Position numbers and translations under genes: made by a program. From an uncultured Georgenia sp. (lineage in GTDB: Bacteria; Actinomycetota; Actinomycetes; Actinomycetales; Actinomycetaceae), in NCBI RefSeq assembly GCF_937958535.1, contig NZ_CALGNQ010000269.1:1-37577 (forward strand): 37,577 bases of DNA, read 5' to 3'. Below are positions 7,054 to 15,626 of this stretch, in pieces. Below the pieces are notes generated by a model. The model was not told the DNA's origin, made no database searches, and saw nothing but the letters and a program-made list of their open reading frames with translations. The first letter of the stretch is position 1. Each line of letters begins with the position of its first letter.

Positions 7054-7176
7054 GGCCGGATCCCCGCGCCCTGACGTCACGCGAGCGTCGGCATGTTGCA
7101 CCGCGCGGCGACCCGCCCGTACCGTGCACCCGAGCGGTGCCGACCAGCGGCCCGCCCGACCGATGAGGAGCGTGGC

Positions 7177-7695
7177 GTGCACTGTCCGTTCTGTCGGAAC
7201 CCGGACTCGCGGGTCATCGACTCGCGGACGGCGGACGACGGTTCCGCCATCCGCCGGCGCCGGGAGTGCACGGCCTGCCACCGTCGCTTCACCACCATCG
7301 AGACCTCGAGCCTCTCGGTCGTCAAGCGGTCCGGCGTCATCGAGCCGTTCAGCCGGGAGAAGGTCGTGGCCGGGGTGCGCAAGGCGTGCCAGGGCCGCCC
7401 CGTGTCCGACGACGACCTCGCGCTGCTGGCTCAGCAGGTGGAGGAGACGGTGCGCGCGGCCGGCGCCGCGCAGATCAACGCCCACGACATCGGGCTGGCG
7501 ATCCTGGGCCCGCTCCGTGAGCTCGACGAGGTCGCCTACCTGCGTTTCGCCAGCGTCTACTCCTCCTTCACGTCGCTGGAGGACTTCGAGAAGGCGATCG
7601 CGGCGCTGCGGGCCGAGCGGCCGCCGGAGCCGGCCGCCGAGCCGGCGGAGGACGGCTCCGCTAGGGTGGACGCCAGCGAGCCCGGCTCGCGCTGA
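7177..7695 (+). CDS. nrdR: NrdR, ribonucleotide reductase repressor
   Basis: A cytoplasmic nucleotide-sensing repressor of ribonucleotide reductase genes. The 172-residue protein begins with a zinc ribbon whose ligands are C3, C6, C31 and C34 (CPFC and CTAC), with the RRRREC stretch between them. The ATP-cone domain follows at about residues 46-136 (VVKRSGVIEPFSREKVVAGV to EVAYLRFASVY). I chose the GTG at 7177 because the zinc ribbon begins immediately after it and GAGGAG lies six bases upstream. The in-frame extension upstream is unrelated to the family. The C-terminal acidic tail is unconserved. No reductase gene lies nearby, so the targets are elsewhere. Confidence 0.96.
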   Translation: MHCPFCRNPDSRVIDSRTADDGSAIRRRRECTACHRRFTTIETSSLSVVKRSGVIEPFSREKVVAGVRKACQGRPVSDDDLALLAQQVEETVRAAGAAQINAHDIGLAILGPLRELDEVAYLRFASVYSSFTSLEDFEKAIAALRAERPPEPAAEPAEDGSARVDASEPGSR

Positions 7696-7697
7696 CC

Positions 7698-7739
7698 ACC
7701 GGTGACGGTGGCGGAGGGGAAGCCGCCACCGTCACCGGT
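7698..7739. terminator. Bidirectional terminator between nrdR and the aldo-keto reductase
   Basis: A perfect 17-bp stem, ACCGGTGACGGTGGCGG (7698-7714) with its complement at 7723-7739, has an 8-nt loop and is followed by TTTCC. It begins three bases after the nrdR stop and ends ten bases before the stop of the converging gene. Confidence 0.88.
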
Positions 7740-7748
7740 TTCCATCTC

Positions 7749-8780
7749 TCAGCGGGTGCGCGCGGCCCAGATGTTCACCCCGGCGTCGACGGCGTGCTCG
7801 TCGATGCGGGCCAGTTCCTCGGCGCTGAGCTCGAGGTTGTCCAGCGCCCCGAGCGAGTCGTCGAGCTGGGCGACGCTCGACGCGCCGACCAGGGCCGTGG
7901 TGACCCGCGGGTCGCGCAGCACCCAGGCGAGGGCCAGCTGGGCCAGGGTCTGGCCCCGCTCCCGGGCGATCGCGGCCAGCGCCCGGATGTGAGCGAGGTT
8001 CTCCTCGGTGAGGAACTCCCGCCGCAGGGACCCGCCCCGCGCGGCGCGCGAGTCGGCGGGGATGCCGTCGAGGTACTTCTCGGTGAGCATTCCCTGCGCC
8101 AGCGGGGAGAAGACGATGTTGCCCATGCCGGCCCGCTCGGTGACGTCCAGGGCGCTCGGCTCACCCCGCTCGACCCACCGGTTGAGCATCGAGTAGGACG
8201 GCTGGTGGACCAGCAGGTGCAGCCCGATCTCCTCGGCGACGGCCACCGCCTCGGCGGCGCGCTCGGCGGTGTAGGAGGAGATGCCGGCGTACAGCGCCCG
8301 GCCGGAGTCCACCGCCGTCTTCAGCGCCCCCATCGTCTCGTGCAGCGGAGTGGTCGAGTCGTCACGGTGGGAGTAGAAGATGTCGACGTAGTCCAGCCCG
8401 AGGCGGCGCAGCGAGGCGTCCAGCGAGGCGAGCAGGTACTTGCGTGAGCCCCACTCCCCGTACGGCCCGGGCCACATCCGGTAGCCGGCCTTGGTCGAGA
8501 TGACGAGCTCGTCGCGGTAGGGCGCCAGGTCGGTGGCGAGCAGCCGCCCGAAGAACTCCTCGGCCGCCCCCGGCGGGGGACCGTAGTTGTTGGCCAGGTC
8601 GATGTGGGTGATGCCGCGGTCGAAGGCGTGCAGGACGATCTCGCGCTGGGTCGCCTGCGGGGTGTCGTGCCCGAAGTTCTGCCACAGCCCGAGCGCGATC
8701 GGGGGCAGGTCCAGGCCGCTGCGTCCGCAACGGCGGTAGGTCAGCGACTCGTAGCGGTCGGCGGCGGGTACGTAGGTCAT
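7749..8780 (-). CDS. yghZ: YghZ-type aldo-keto reductase (AKR14 group)
   Basis: A cytoplasmic NADPH-dependent reductase of 343 residues, similar along its whole length to E. coli YghZ, which reduces L-glyceraldehyde 3-phosphate and helps remove methylglyoxal. Shared stretches include YRRCGRSGLDLP, LGLWQNFGHD, HIDLANNYGPPPGAAEE, STKAGYRMWPGPYG and IFYSHRDD. The catalytic tetrad is D61, Y66, K97 and H138. The (beta/alpha)8 barrel is complete, ending ALVGASSVAQLDDSLGALDNL. I chose the ATG at 8780 by alignment and the GGTGGGGTG before it. The gene starts 16 bp behind the serA-like gene and is probably cotranscribed with it; a shared pathway is not obvious. Confidence 0.92.
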   Translation of the reverse strand: MTYVPAADRYESLTYRRCGRSGLDLPPIALGLWQNFGHDTPQATQREIVLHAFDRGITHIDLANNYGPPPGAAEEFFGRLLATDLAPYRDELVISTKAGYRMWPGPYGEWGSRKYLLASLDASLRRLGLDYVDIFYSHRDDSTTPLHETMGALKTAVDSGRALYAGISSYTAERAAEAVAVAEEIGLHLLVHQPSYSMLNRWVERGEPSALDVTERAGMGNIVFSPLAQGMLTEKYLDGIPADSRAARGGSLRREFLTEENLAHIRALAAIARERGQTLAQLALAWVLRDPRVTTALVGASSVAQLDDSLGALDNLELSAEELARIDEHAVDAGVNIWAARTR

Positions 8781-8796
8781 CACCCCACCGTAGTGC

Positions 8797-10014
8797 TCAG
8801 GCCCGGGCGTGCTCCGCCAGCAGCACCCGCAGCCGGATCGTGTCGGGCACCTCGTCCAGCGCCTGGCGGGCCTCCTCCGGCAGCTCCCCGCCGATGTCGG
8901 TGATGACGTAGCCGATGTCGCCGGAGGTGCCGAGGATCTGCCCCTCGATGTTCGCCCCGTGCTCGGCGAAGGCCTGGTTGACCAGGGCGAGCGCACCGGG
9001 GGTGTTGCGGTGCAGGTAGGTGACCCGGTAGCGCGCGCCGGGAGCCGGGTCCAGGGACAGCTGGGGGACGTTGACGCTCATCGTCGTCGTGCCCTCGAGG
9101 AGGTAGCTCGCGAGCTTGTTCGACACGAACGCGCCGATGGCCTCCTGCGCCTCCTCGGTGGACCCGCCGATGTGCGGGGTGAGGATGACGTTGGGCAGCC
9201 CGCGCAGCTCGGAGTCGAACGGGTCGCCGGTGCGCTTGGGCTCATCGGGGAAGACGTCGACGGCGGCGCCGACGATCTTCCCGGCCAGGATGTGCTCGCG
9301 CAGCGCCCCGTAGTCCACGACGAAGCCGCGGGAGAGGTTGAGGAAGATCGACCCGGGCCGCATGCGCGCGAACTGCTCCGCACCGAACATGCCGGCGTTG
9401 CCCGCTCGCCCGTCGACGTGCAGGGTGACGACGTCGGCGATGTCGAGGAGCTCCTCGAGGCTGCCCATGCGGCGGGCGTTGCCCAGGGCCAGCTTCTCGG
9501 CCGTGTCGTAGAAGACGACGTGCATGCCCAGCGCCTCGGCGAGCACGGACAGCTGGGTGCCGATGTTGCCGTAGCCCACGATGCCCAGGGTGCGGCCGCG
9601 CACCTCGTGGGAGCCGGCGGCGGACTTGTTCCAGATGCCGTCGTGCAGGGCGCGGTCGTGCACGGTGAGGCGCCGGCTCAGCGCGATGATCTCCCCGAGC
9701 GCCAGCTCCACGACGGAGCGGGTGTTGGAGAAGGGGGCGTTGAACACGGCGACGCCGCGGTGCGCGGCGGCCGAGAGGTCGATCTGGTTGGTGCCGATCG
9801 CGAAGGAGCCGATGGCGAGCAGGCTCGGTGCGGCGTCCAGGACCCGCTCGGTGACGGTGGTCTTGGAGCGGATACCGAGGATGCGCACGCCGTCCAGCGC
9901 GGCGATCAGCTCGTCCTCGTCCATCGCGCCGGCGTGGCGGACGACCTCGAGGCCGGCCTTCTCCAGGGCGATGTCGGCGTTCGGGTGGGGGTTCTCCAGA
10001 AGCAGTGCGCGCAC
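8797..10014 (-). CDS. serA: D-3-phosphoglycerate dehydrogenase
   Basis: First enzyme of serine biosynthesis: it oxidises 3-phosphoglycerate to 3-phosphohydroxypyruvate with NAD. The 405-residue protein is the short E. coli-like type: split substrate domain, Rossmann fold with GYGNIG (147-152) and acidic D170 for NAD, catalytic R229, E258 and H281 (TPHIGGSTEEAQ), then a C-terminal ACT domain (about 330-405, YRVTYLHRNTPGALALV) that usually binds serine. It lacks the extra ASB domain found in mycobacterial SerA. The start is ATG at 10014. The aldo-keto reductase follows 16 bp downstream. Confidence 0.93.
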   Translation of the reverse strand: MRALLLENPHPNADIALEKAGLEVVRHAGAMDEDELIAALDGVRILGIRSKTTVTERVLDAAPSLLAIGSFAIGTNQIDLSAAAHRGVAVFNAPFSNTRSVVELALGEIIALSRRLTVHDRALHDGIWNKSAAGSHEVRGRTLGIVGYGNIGTQLSVLAEALGMHVVFYDTAEKLALGNARRMGSLEELLDIADVVTLHVDGRAGNAGMFGAEQFARMRPGSIFLNLSRGFVVDYGALREHILAGKIVGAAVDVFPDEPKRTGDPFDSELRGLPNVILTPHIGGSTEEAQEAIGAFVSNKLASYLLEGTTTMSVNVPQLSLDPAPGARYRVTYLHRNTPGALALVNQAFAEHGANIEGQILGTSGDIGYVITDIGGELPEEARQALDEVPDTIRLRVLLAEHARA

Positions 10015-10101
10015 CCGTCCATCGTGACGTACGCGGCGCCCGCGGAGGTAGCCGATCCGCCCACCGGACGGCTGTGGCGTTGGGCACGTCCGCCAGGACG
10101 G

Positions 10102-12318
10102 TCAGCCCTCCAGCCCGGCGGGCAGCTCGCCGCGGTGGACGACGTGCAGCCGGCGGGTGGGACGGGTCATCGCGACGTAGAGGTCGCCGGGCCCGCCGGC
10201 CCCGACCTCGGCGGGTTCGACGAGCACGACGACGTCGAACTCCAGGCCCTTGCTCGTCACCGCGTCGAGCACGGCCACCGGGGCGGCGAGGACGTCGCCG
10301 CCGGGTGCCTCGAGCTCCGCGGCCAGGCGGGTGGCGAGGAGCTCGCGGGTGGGGGCGACGCGGTCGCCGGCGGTGATGACGGCGAGCTTGCCGTCGCCCA
10401 GTGCCGCGTGCTCGGCCACGACGACGTCCACGAGGTCGCGCTCCTCCACCAGCCGGGTGATCCGCAGCGAGTCGGGCACCTCCCGGGCCGAGCGGGCCGG
10501 TGCGGCGTGGGCGCCCCCGGCGGCCCGGAGCACCCGCACCGCAGCCCGCATCACCTGCGCCGGGGTGCGATAGTTGATCGTCAGCGACGCGGTCCGCACG
10601 TCGTCCTGCGCCGCCGGGCCGAGCAGCTCGGCCCAGCTGTGGGCGGGGCGGTGCCCGGAGCGCTGGTCGAGGTCGCCCACGAGGGTCATCGAGCGGGCCG
10701 GGTTACGGCGCAGCAGCGCCCGCCACGCCATGGGGGAGAGCTCCTGGGCCTCGTCGACGACGATGTGCCCGTAGGTCCACTCGCGGTCGGCGGCGGCCCG
10801 CTCGGCGAGGGAGAGGCGGGCCTCCGGCTCGGCGAAGCGCTCGGCCAGGGTCTGTGCGTCGACGATCCCGCCGCCCAGCCCGTCCTCGCGCAGCGCGTGC
10901 TCGGCGTAGGCGACCGCGGCGGCCCGCTCCGCCTCCCGGGCGCGCCGGGCCCGCTCCTGCTGCGGGTCCTCCAGCTCCCCGAGCAGCGTGGCCAGCTCGT
11001 CGAGCAGCGGCAGGTCGGCCGGCGTCCACGGGGCGTCGGCGGGCCGGTGCAGCAGCCGGCGCTCGCGGGACGAGAGCCCGCGGCCGTGCCGGGCGAGCAG
11101 CCCGGGGTCGGCGTAGAGCCGCCGCAGCAGCCCCTCGGGGGTGGTCGGCATCCAGCGCAGGTTGATCTCCCGGCGGGCGTCGCGCGACTCGCGCAGCGAC
11201 TGCAGGAGCCAGCCCTGCTCGGACTCCAGGTCCAGCCCCTTCTCCTCGGCCCAGCGGCGCACCACCGCGTTGAGGACCGCGGTGGCGTAGGTGCGCCGGG
11301 CCACGTTGTGCGGCCGCCCGCTGCGCCGGGCCCGCACCTGAGCGGCGCGCACGTCCTCCGGCTCGAGCCGCACCTGCTCGCCGTCGACGTCGAGCAGCAC
11401 GGGCTCGCGCAGCGGCCGGGGGATGCCGCGGACCGCGCTGCGCAGCACCTGGGCCATGACGGACCGGCCCTTGACGGCGGCGACCTCCTCCGGCTCGGTG
11501 CCGGTCGCCGGCACGTCGGCGAGCAGGTCGGCCAGGGTGGTGGCGACCACCCCGCTCTCCCCGAGCGAGGGCAGCACCTGCTCGATGTACCGCAGGAAGA
11601 CCCGGCTCGGCCCCACGACGAGCACCCCGGAGCGCTCCAGGCGCTCACGGTGGGTGTAGAGGAGGTAGGCGGCGCGGTGCAGTGCGACCGCGGTCTTGCC
11701 GGTGCCCGGACCGCCCTCGACGACGAGGATGCCGTCGACGTCGGAGCGGATGATCTCGTCCTGCTCGGCCTGGATGGTGGCGACGATGTCACCCATCCGC
11801 CCTTCGCGGGCGGCGGCCATCGCGGCGAAGAGCGCGCCCTCGCCGGTGAGCCCCTCGACCTCGGCGTCGGTGTCGAGCAGCTCGTCCTCCACCCCGGTGA
11901 CCTCGCGGCCCCGGGTCATGAGGTGGCGCCGCAGCACGACGTCACCCCGCTGGGCGGCGGTCGCCTGGTAGAAGGGCCGGGCCGCCGGGGCCCGCCAGTC
12001 GATGAGCAGGGACTCCTGCTCGTCGTCGGAGATGCCGATCCGCCCGATGTAGCGGCGCGAGTCGTCCTGAAGGTCGAGGCGGCCGAACACCAGGCGGTTC
12101 TCCACCTGCTCCAGCCGCGCGAGGGTGTCCTCGTAGTGGGTGGCGAAGGCGTCGCGCTCGGACCGGTTCTGCGGGGTGCCGGAGGCCCCCTGGCGGCGGA
12201 CCTCCTCCAGGCGTCTGCGGTACCGGAGACGCAGGTCGTCCAGACGCTCGTAGACCTGGTCGACGAACTCCTGGTCGGCCTGCCAGGGCACGCCGGTCCG
12301 CTGTGACTGCACCACCAC
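10102..12318 (-). CDS. helD: HelD-like RNA polymerase-associated ATPase (UvrD/Rep fold)
   Basis: A 738-residue superfamily 1 ATPase of the HelD/HelR group, proteins that clear stalled RNA polymerase and in some actinobacteria protect it from rifamycins. The N-terminus (about 10-80) is a charged coiled coil rich in R, L and E, the part that enters the polymerase secondary channel in HelD structures. The conserved LLIDWRAPAARPFYQA follows at 104-119. Walker A is GGPGTGKT (202-209), Walker B is HIVVDEAQELSP (near 530), and a TINYRT motif and SKGLEFDVVVLVEP with YVAMTR mark the second RecA domain. The start may be any of three consecutive GTG codons; I use the first. It is divergent from the signalling operon. 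Confidence 0.88.
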   Translation of the reverse strand: MVVQSQRTGVPWQADQEFVDQVYERLDDLRLRYRRRLEEVRRQGASGTPQNRSERDAFATHYEDTLARLEQVENRLVFGRLDLQDDSRRYIGRIGISDDEQESLLIDWRAPAARPFYQATAAQRGDVVLRRHLMTRGREVTGVEDELLDTDAEVEGLTGEGALFAAMAAAREGRMGDIVATIQAEQDEIIRSDVDGILVVEGGPGTGKTAVALHRAAYLLYTHRERLERSGVLVVGPSRVFLRYIEQVLPSLGESGVVATTLADLLADVPATGTEPEEVAAVKGRSVMAQVLRSAVRGIPRPLREPVLLDVDGEQVRLEPEDVRAAQVRARRSGRPHNVARRTYATAVLNAVVRRWAEEKGLDLESEQGWLLQSLRESRDARREINLRWMPTTPEGLLRRLYADPGLLARHGRGLSSRERRLLHRPADAPWTPADLPLLDELATLLGELEDPQQERARRAREAERAAAVAYAEHALREDGLGGGIVDAQTLAERFAEPEARLSLAERAAADREWTYGHIVVDEAQELSPMAWRALLRRNPARSMTLVGDLDQRSGHRPAHSWAELLGPAAQDDVRTASLTINYRTPAQVMRAAVRVLRAAGGAHAAPARSAREVPDSLRITRLVEERDLVDVVVAEHAALGDGKLAVITAGDRVAPTRELLATRLAAELEAPGGDVLAAPVAVLDAVTSKGLEFDVVVLVEPAEVGAGGPGDLYVAMTRPTRRLHVVHRGELPAGLEG

Positions 12319-12347
12319 GACCCCGCTTCCGTCTCGATCGGCAGACC

Positions 12348-12355
12348 ATTATCTA
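12348..12355 (-). promoter_or_regulatory. Possible -10 element for the HelD-like gene
   Basis: On the minus strand the AT-rich run TAGATAAT lies 30 bp before the first GTG and stands out in this GC-rich gap. No convincing -35 hexamer is placed at 16-18 bp, and no palindromic rifamycin-associated element is visible in the 114-bp divergent region. Confidence 0.4.
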
Positions 12356-12432
12356 CGACTCGAGGGGGTCGGAGGTGCGCCCGCCCACGGTCGCGGACTG
12401 CGTACCATTGCCGGACCGACGGAAGGACCGCT

Positions 12433-13569
12433 GTGACCGACACCGAGGCCCGGGCCGCCCTCCACCTCCTGCTGGTGGAGGACGACGACGGCGACGCGCT
12501 GCTCGTCGAGGAGCTCCTGCGGGACGCCGGCCTCGACACCGACGTCACCCGGGCGTGGAGCCTGGAGGCGGCGGTGGACGCGCTTGCGGTACCGGTCGAC
12601 TGCATCCTCCTCGACCTCGGGCTGCCCGACGCCTCCGGCCTGGACGCCCTCGTCAAGCTGCGCGACGCCTCCGACGCCGCCGTCGTCGTCCTCACCGGGC
12701 TCGACGACGCCGACCGCGGCCTGGAGGCGGTCGGCGCCGGCGCCCACGACTACCTGGTCAAGGGCAGCGTCGACGGCGAGGCCCTGGGACGCGCCGTGCG
12801 GTACGCCGTCGAGCACCGCCGCGGCGACCGCGACCGGCGCTCGCAGGAGGAGCTGCGGGCGCGGGCCGAGGAGGTCACCGCGTTCGCCGCGCGGCTGCGT
12901 CCGGCGCCGTACCTGCCCGGCGCCCCGCTGCGGTCCCTCGTCCGCGCCGACTCCTCCGACCCGCTGTCCCCCCAGCTGTGCGATGTCGTCGAACGGCCCG
13001 ACGGCACCGTGCTCACCCTCCTCGGCAGCGCCGCCGGCGGCGGGCCGGAGGCGGCAGCGCTCGCCGCCACCGTGCGGGCCGCCTTCCGGGCGCTGGCACT
13101 GACCTACGTGCCCGTCGCGGAGCTCGTCGACGTCCTGGACCGCGTGGTCGACGCCGGCCCGGGCTCCGACCTCGTCCCGGCGCTCGTCGTCGAGCTGCTG
13201 CCCGCCACCCGCACCGCGCTGTGCCACCTCGCCGGGCACCACGGCCCGGTGGTGCTCGGCGACGAGGGGGCCACCGCCCTGGCCGCCGACGACGGGCGGG
13301 GTGTCCCGCTCGGTGCCGGTCCCGGGCCGCGCCCCGTCGTCGCCGCCCCCCTGCGGATCCCCGACCGGCTGCTCATCCTCCCCGACGCCGTGCTCGAGCA
13401 GGCGGGCGGCGCCCCCGGGCGCCTGCCGCTCGCGGCGGTCCTCGACGCCGCGGCGAGCGGCGCCGGTGATGAGACGGCGCTCGCGGACACCGTCGAGCGG
13501 GTGGTGCGGGCCTACACCACCGACGACAGCGAGCCCCAGTTCGTCCTCCTGGGGTGGGCGCCGGCGTGA
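12433..13569 (+). CDS. Response regulator with degenerate PP2C-like output domain
   Basis: A 378-residue two-domain protein. The receiver (about 9-128) is complete: acidic pocket E16-D18, phosphoacceptor D61 (ILLDLGLPD), T88 and K110 (DYLVKG). After a short helical linker (RSQEELRARAEEV) comes a domain that follows the RsbU/SpoIIE phosphatase pattern but has lost metal ligands: the usual GGDxYD is SPQLCD (one Asp kept), GDVSGHG is GSAAGGG, and the TDG near the end is PDA. The final DD is retained. It therefore probably binds partners rather than dephosphorylates them; this is inference. The GTG start has GGAAGG upstream. Its stop overlaps the histidine kinase start by 4 nt. Confidence 0.85.
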   Translation: MTDTEARAALHLLLVEDDDGDALLVEELLRDAGLDTDVTRAWSLEAAVDALAVPVDCILLDLGLPDASGLDALVKLRDASDAAVVVLTGLDDADRGLEAVGAGAHDYLVKGSVDGEALGRAVRYAVEHRRGDRDRRSQEELRARAEEVTAFAARLRPAPYLPGAPLRSLVRADSSDPLSPQLCDVVERPDGTVLTLLGSAAGGGPEAAALAATVRAAFRALALTYVPVAELVDVLDRVVDAGPGSDLVPALVVELLPATRTALCHLAGHHGPVVLGDEGATALAADDGRGVPLGAGPGPRPVVAAPLRIPDRLLILPDAVLEQAGGAPGRLPLAAVLDAAASGAGDETALADTVERVVRAYTTDDSEPQFVLLGWAPA

Positions 13570-15185
13570 GGAGCTCCCGCGGGGCGTGGTCGATGCAGAG
13601 CCGGCTGCGCACGGCGATCCTCGTCACCGGGGCCACGCTCGGGCTCGCCCTCCTCGCGGCAGTCATTGCCTTCAGCCAGCTCACCCGCTACCAGGACGAG
13701 GTCACCGGCGTCGTCTTCAACGCGGTGGTCGAGCTCGAGGAGCTCCAGTCCGACCTCGTCAACGCGGAGTCCGCCGTCCGGGCGTTCGCACTGAGCGGGG
13801 ACGAGCAGCTCCTCACCGCCTACACGGACCTCGCCTACGGGCGGCCCGACAAGGTCCGCTCCGGCCTGGGAGCGGTGCTTCCCCGGGTGCCCGGGCTCAC
13901 CGCCCACTTCGACGCGCTGGCCGACGCCACCGACCACTGGCGGGCCGGCTACGCCAAGCCGCTCATCGAGGAGACCCGGGAGCGCGGCGGTGGGGAGGTC
14001 TACTTCGAGTGGCGCACCGAGGGGGAGCAGCTCTTCGCCGAGGTGCGCCGGCCGCTGCGTGACGCCCTGGACGAGCTCATCGCCTTCCGCACCGCGGGCG
14101 CGCAGTCCATGCGCACGTGGCAGCAGGTCCTCCTCGGGTCGGTGCTGGCGCTGGCCGTCCTCGGCCTCGTCGCCGGCATCCTCGTGTGGCGCTACCTGCG
14201 GCAGTGGGTGATCGACCCGCTCGCCGAGCTGGCGTCCGACAGCCGGGCGGTGGCCGGCGGGGCCCTGGACCGGCCCGTCACCGTCGACGGCCCCCACGAG
14301 ATCGTCACCCTGGCCGCGGACGTCGAGCACATGCGCCGGCACCTCGTCACCCAGATCGCCACGACGGAGAGCGCCCGCGCCGAGCTCGAGGCGTCGAACC
14401 GGGACCTCGAGCAGTTCGCCTACGTCGCCTCCCACGACCTGCAGGAGCCGCTGCGCAAGGTCGCCTCCTTCACCCAGCTCCTCCAGCGACGCTACGGCGA
14501 CCGGCTCGACGAGCGGGCCCACCAGTACATCGAGTTCGCGGCCGACGGTGCGCTGCGGATGCAGCGGCTCATCCAGGACCTCCTCGCCTTCTCCCGCCTC
14601 GGCCGCAACCAGCAGCCGCCCGAGCCGGTGGCGGTCGCCGACTGCCTGGCCGACGCGCTGAGCAACCTCACCGAGACCCTCGAGGAGACCGGCGCGCGGG
14701 TCACCGCCGACCCGCTGCCCGAGGTCCTCGGCCACAGCGGGCTGCTCACCCAGCTGCTGCAGAACCTCGTGGCCAACGCGGTGAAGTTCCGCCGCCCCGA
14801 CACCGTCCCGGAGGTCCACATCGGCGTCGAGCGCGTCGGCTCGGAGTGGCTCTTCCGGTGCAGCGACAACGGGATCGGGATCGAGCCGCGGCACGCCGAA
14901 CGGGTCTTCGCCATCTTCCAGCGCCTCCACGCCAAGGACGCCTACGGCGGCACCGGCATCGGGCTGGCGATGTGCAAGCGGATCGTGGAGCACCACGGGG
15001 GTCGGATCTGGGTCGAGCACCAGGACGTCAGCCGGGGCACCACGGTGCGCTGGACCCTGCCGGCGACCGACCCGCGCGGCCTGCTGAGCGTCGAGGCCGA
15101 CGCACCCGCCGACCGTGGGATCATGGGCCGCGGCATGACAGGCGCCGGGACTGCCGACGCCGACCCGACGGAGACGGAGCCGTGA
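13566..15185 (+). CDS. Membrane histidine kinase with CHASE3-like sensor and HAMP
   Basis: A 539-residue sensor kinase with two membrane helices (about 15-37 and 188-210). The helical extracytoplasmic region between them carries the NAESAVRAFALSGDEQLL pattern of CHASE3 domains. HAMP (about 211-265), a short coiled coil, and a HisKA domain with phosphoacceptor H290 (YVASHDLQEPLRKV) follow, then HATPase motifs LLQNLVANAVKF, DNGIGIEP and GGTGIGLAMCKRIVEHHGG. The type resembles phytochrome-family kinases that pair with Rcp1-like single receivers, and one follows directly. I use the GTG at 13566 because it overlaps the previous stop; ATG 13593 is an alternative. No ligand can be deduced. Confidence 0.9.
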   Translation: MRSSRGAWSMQSRLRTAILVTGATLGLALLAAVIAFSQLTRYQDEVTGVVFNAVVELEELQSDLVNAESAVRAFALSGDEQLLTAYTDLAYGRPDKVRSGLGAVLPRVPGLTAHFDALADATDHWRAGYAKPLIEETRERGGGEVYFEWRTEGEQLFAEVRRPLRDALDELIAFRTAGAQSMRTWQQVLLGSVLALAVLGLVAGILVWRYLRQWVIDPLAELASDSRAVAGGALDRPVTVDGPHEIVTLAADVEHMRRHLVTQIATTESARAELEASNRDLEQFAYVASHDLQEPLRKVASFTQLLQRRYGDRLDERAHQYIEFAADGALRMQRLIQDLLAFSRLGRNQQPPEPVAVADCLADALSNLTETLEETGARVTADPLPEVLGHSGLLTQLLQNLVANAVKFRRPDTVPEVHIGVERVGSEWLFRCSDNGIGIEPRHAERVFAIFQRLHAKDAYGGTGIGLAMCKRIVEHHGGRIWVEHQDVSRGTTVRWTLPATDPRGLLSVEADAPADRGIMGRGMTGAGTADADPTETEP

Positions 15186-15613
15186 GCGACATGATCGAGG
15201 TCCTGCTGGTGGAGGACGACCCCGGTGACGTCCTCATGACCGAGGAGGCCTTCGCCGAGTACAAGGTCGCCAACAAGCTCCACGTGGTCTCCGACGGTGA
15301 GTCGGCCATGGCCTTCCTGCGCAAGCAGGGTCCCTACGCCGGGGCCGCCACGCCCGACCTCGTCCTCCTCGACCTCAACCTGCCCCGGATGGACGGGCGG
15401 GAGGTGCTCGCCGAGCTCAAGGAGGACCCGGTCCTGCGACGCATCCCCGTCGTCGTGCTCACGACCTCCGACGCCGAGGAGGACATCCTGCGCAGCTACA
15501 ACCTGCACGCCAACGCCTACGTCACCAAGCCCGTCGACTTCGAGCGCTTCATCTCGGTGGTCCGCAAGATCGACGACTTCTTCGTCTCCGTCGTGCGCCT
15601 CCCAGGACGCTGA
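15182..15613 (+). CDS. Stand-alone response regulator (Rcp1-like receiver)
   Basis: A 143-residue single receiver without output domain. It has acidic residues E11-D13 (LLVEDDPGD), phosphoacceptor D64 (LVLLDLNLPRMDG), the T-T-S switch in VVLTTSDAEEDI and the lysine in YVTKPVDF. The C-terminal helix DDFFVSVVRLPGR is typical of Rcp1-type partners of phytochrome-like kinases. It probably receives phosphate from the adjacent kinase and acts by protein contact or as a phosphate sink. The GTG start overlaps the kinase stop by 4 nt, so the three signalling genes are translationally coupled. Confidence 0.92.
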   Translation: MSDMIEVLLVEDDPGDVLMTEEAFAEYKVANKLHVVSDGESAMAFLRKQGPYAGAATPDLVLLDLNLPRMDGREVLAELKEDPVLRRIPVVVLTTSDAEEDILRSYNLHANAYVTKPVDFERFISVVRKIDDFFVSVVRLPGR

Positions 15614-15626
15614 GCGGCGGACGGGC

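Noticed and set aside
7054..7176. NrdR box in its own promoter
   Set aside because: No AT-rich ACACWATATWGTGT-like palindrome is visible; the gap is GC-rich throughout.
8809..12306. Plus-strand open frame of over 1,100 codons opposite serA and the HelD-like gene
   Set aside because: It is antisense to two clearly recognisable genes, has a biased V/G/D/L/E composition without motifs, and reflects third-position GC skew.
12319..12432. Rifamycin-associated element before the HelD-like gene
   Set aside because: No long palindrome of the expected kind is present in the divergent gap.
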